6,159 nucleotides of DNA, taken from contig CAKXBD010000123.1 of assembly GCA_934871445.1 (NCBI GenBank), forward strand, positions 1-6,159. The letters run 5' to 3'. This DNA comes from an uncultured bacterium (GTDB taxonomy: Bacteria; Bacillota; Clostridia; Christensenellales; Borkfalkiaceae). The notes beneath the pieces were generated by a model. That model searched no databases. It saw nothing but the letters and a program-made list of their open reading frames with translations, and had not been told where the DNA came from. Both the position numbers and the translations under genes were made by a program. This document shows positions 5,876 to 6,159 of the stretch, in pieces. Each line of letters starts with the position of its first letter. The stretch's first letter is position 1.

Positions 5876-6159
5876 AGGGGCAACAAGGACTATTCCTATC
5901 TGCACCCCGAAAAGAGCAAAGCTATCCGAGGGCAGAAACTCGGAGAAAACTATACAAAAAGAGAGGTATTGAGTGTCATTGAAAAATATAGAAACGGGAC
6001 AGGCGGCTACGCCGTTGGAACAGTTGCAGAAAATCAACGAGATACGCAGAGCGGAAACGGAAAACGGGCTTTTGAAAGAGGCGTTGGCGATATCCAACGA
6101 GAAATCGAACAGCTTGATAGAACGGCAGAACACGCTCATCACGGACTTGACTATGAACG
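5876..6159 (+). CDS. Probable mobilisation relaxase fragment, internal or C-terminal part, open at the right edge
   Basis: A plus-strand frame reads GNKDYSYLHPEKSKAIRGQK, then LGENYTKREVLSVIEKYRNG and a charged tail with ERGVGDIQREIEQLDRTAEH, with no stop before 6159. The I-R-G-x-x-L-G-x-x-Y-T-K-x-x-V/I pattern and the following charged helices resemble the region after the nuclease domain of Firmicutes MobA/MobL-type relaxases. The catalytic histidine triad is not in this window. No start or ribosome binding site is visible at the left end, where the frame emerges from the opposite-strand ATPase sequence near 5862-5880, so the gene seems to have lost its 5' part. Base composition is richer in G and C than the adjoining ATPase gene. 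The family call comes from pattern memory only and could be wrong. Confidence 0.45.
5973..6159 (+). CDS. Start of a coiled-coil-like protein gene overlapping the relaxase frame in +1
   Basis: A GTG at 5973-5975 is preceded by GAGAGG with six bases of spacing, an ideal Shine-Dalgarno, and by an in-frame TGA that isolates it from anything upstream. The frame stays open to the right edge (62 codons). It encodes MSLKNIETGQAATPLEQLQK, NEIRRAETENGLLKEAL and NEKSNSLIERQNTLITDLTM, which is rich in Leu, Glu, Asn and Lys with heptad-like spacing, as in a small coiled-coil or mobilisation accessory protein. It lies in the +1 frame relative to the probable relaxase, so either the two genes overlap substantially or one frame is a shadow. 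The ribosome binding site and helical composition favour this being real, but I do not recognise the family. Confidence 0.4.
   Translation, partial: MSLKNIETGQAATPLEQLQKINEIRRAETENGLLKEALAISNEKSNSLIERQNTLITDLTMN

Noticed and set aside
5873..6142. The first ~90 residues of the 1054-codon minus-strand frame as a genuine N-terminus
   Set aside because: They lie antisense to two protein-like plus-strand frames, lack the N-box and D-x-G-x-G motifs expected before the GHKL lid, and are rich in Phe, Ser and Cys as antisense translations often are.
1..6159. CRISPR array, tRNA or rRNA genes, and complete insertion sequence
   Set aside because: No regularly spaced repeats, cloverleaf-like sequences, rRNA segments, or transposase with paired terminal inverted repeats were seen on either strand.

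Overview
The window looks like a piece of a low-to-moderate-GC Gram-positive genome, most likely a gut-type Clostridia/Firmicutes lineage. The reasons are strong GGAGG-type ribosome binding sites, an FTAC-G lipobox, Big_2 and InlB-type repeats in a surface lipoprotein, a consensus sigma-A promoter, and debris from Firmicutes mobile elements. This placement is an inference from style; no marker gene is present.

Left part (1-1752, minus strand): a well-organised unit. A near-perfect promoter (TTGACA, 17-bp spacer, TACAAT) drives an approximately 180-nt leader. The leader starts almost exactly at the first base of a long interrupted stem. After the structured domain comes a strong intrinsic terminator (14-position stem, GCTG loop, T6), then a GGAGG site and the start of a lipoprotein with two bacterial Ig-like (Big_2) domains, a linker domain and InlB/Listeria-Bacteroides-type repeats. 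The gene runs off the left edge. A terminator between promoter and start codon is the layout of a riboswitch or attenuator, and I do not recognise the RNA class. This is the best candidate here for something undescribed.

Middle (1753-2977): a graveyard of mobile-element genes, all on the minus strand. It holds a frameshifted gene of unknown family with an overlapping 15-bp perfect inverted repeat, and the catalytic N-terminal domain of a large serine recombinase cut off just after LLESVLEGF. A short gap with degenerate coding scraps lies between the recombinase and the next gene.

Right part (2978-6159): a long uninterrupted minus-strand frame encodes most of an Hsp90/sacsin-type GHKL ATPase protein with a C-terminal CxxC...CxxC (HNH/treble-clef-like) module. 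This is a plausible nucleic-acid-sensing or defence protein. Its N-terminus, including the first two ATP-binding motifs, is missing. At about 5862-5880 the sequence changes abruptly to plus-strand sequence that looks like part of a mobilisation relaxase. Within that stretch a second, +1-frame ORF with its own Shine-Dalgarno and GTG start encodes a coiled-coil-like protein. The ATPase gene therefore appears to have been broken by a mobilisable element, or rearranged against one.

Taken together, a regulated surface lipoprotein sits beside an accessory island in which a putative defence-type ATPase, a serine recombinase and mobilisation genes have been truncated and joined to one another.
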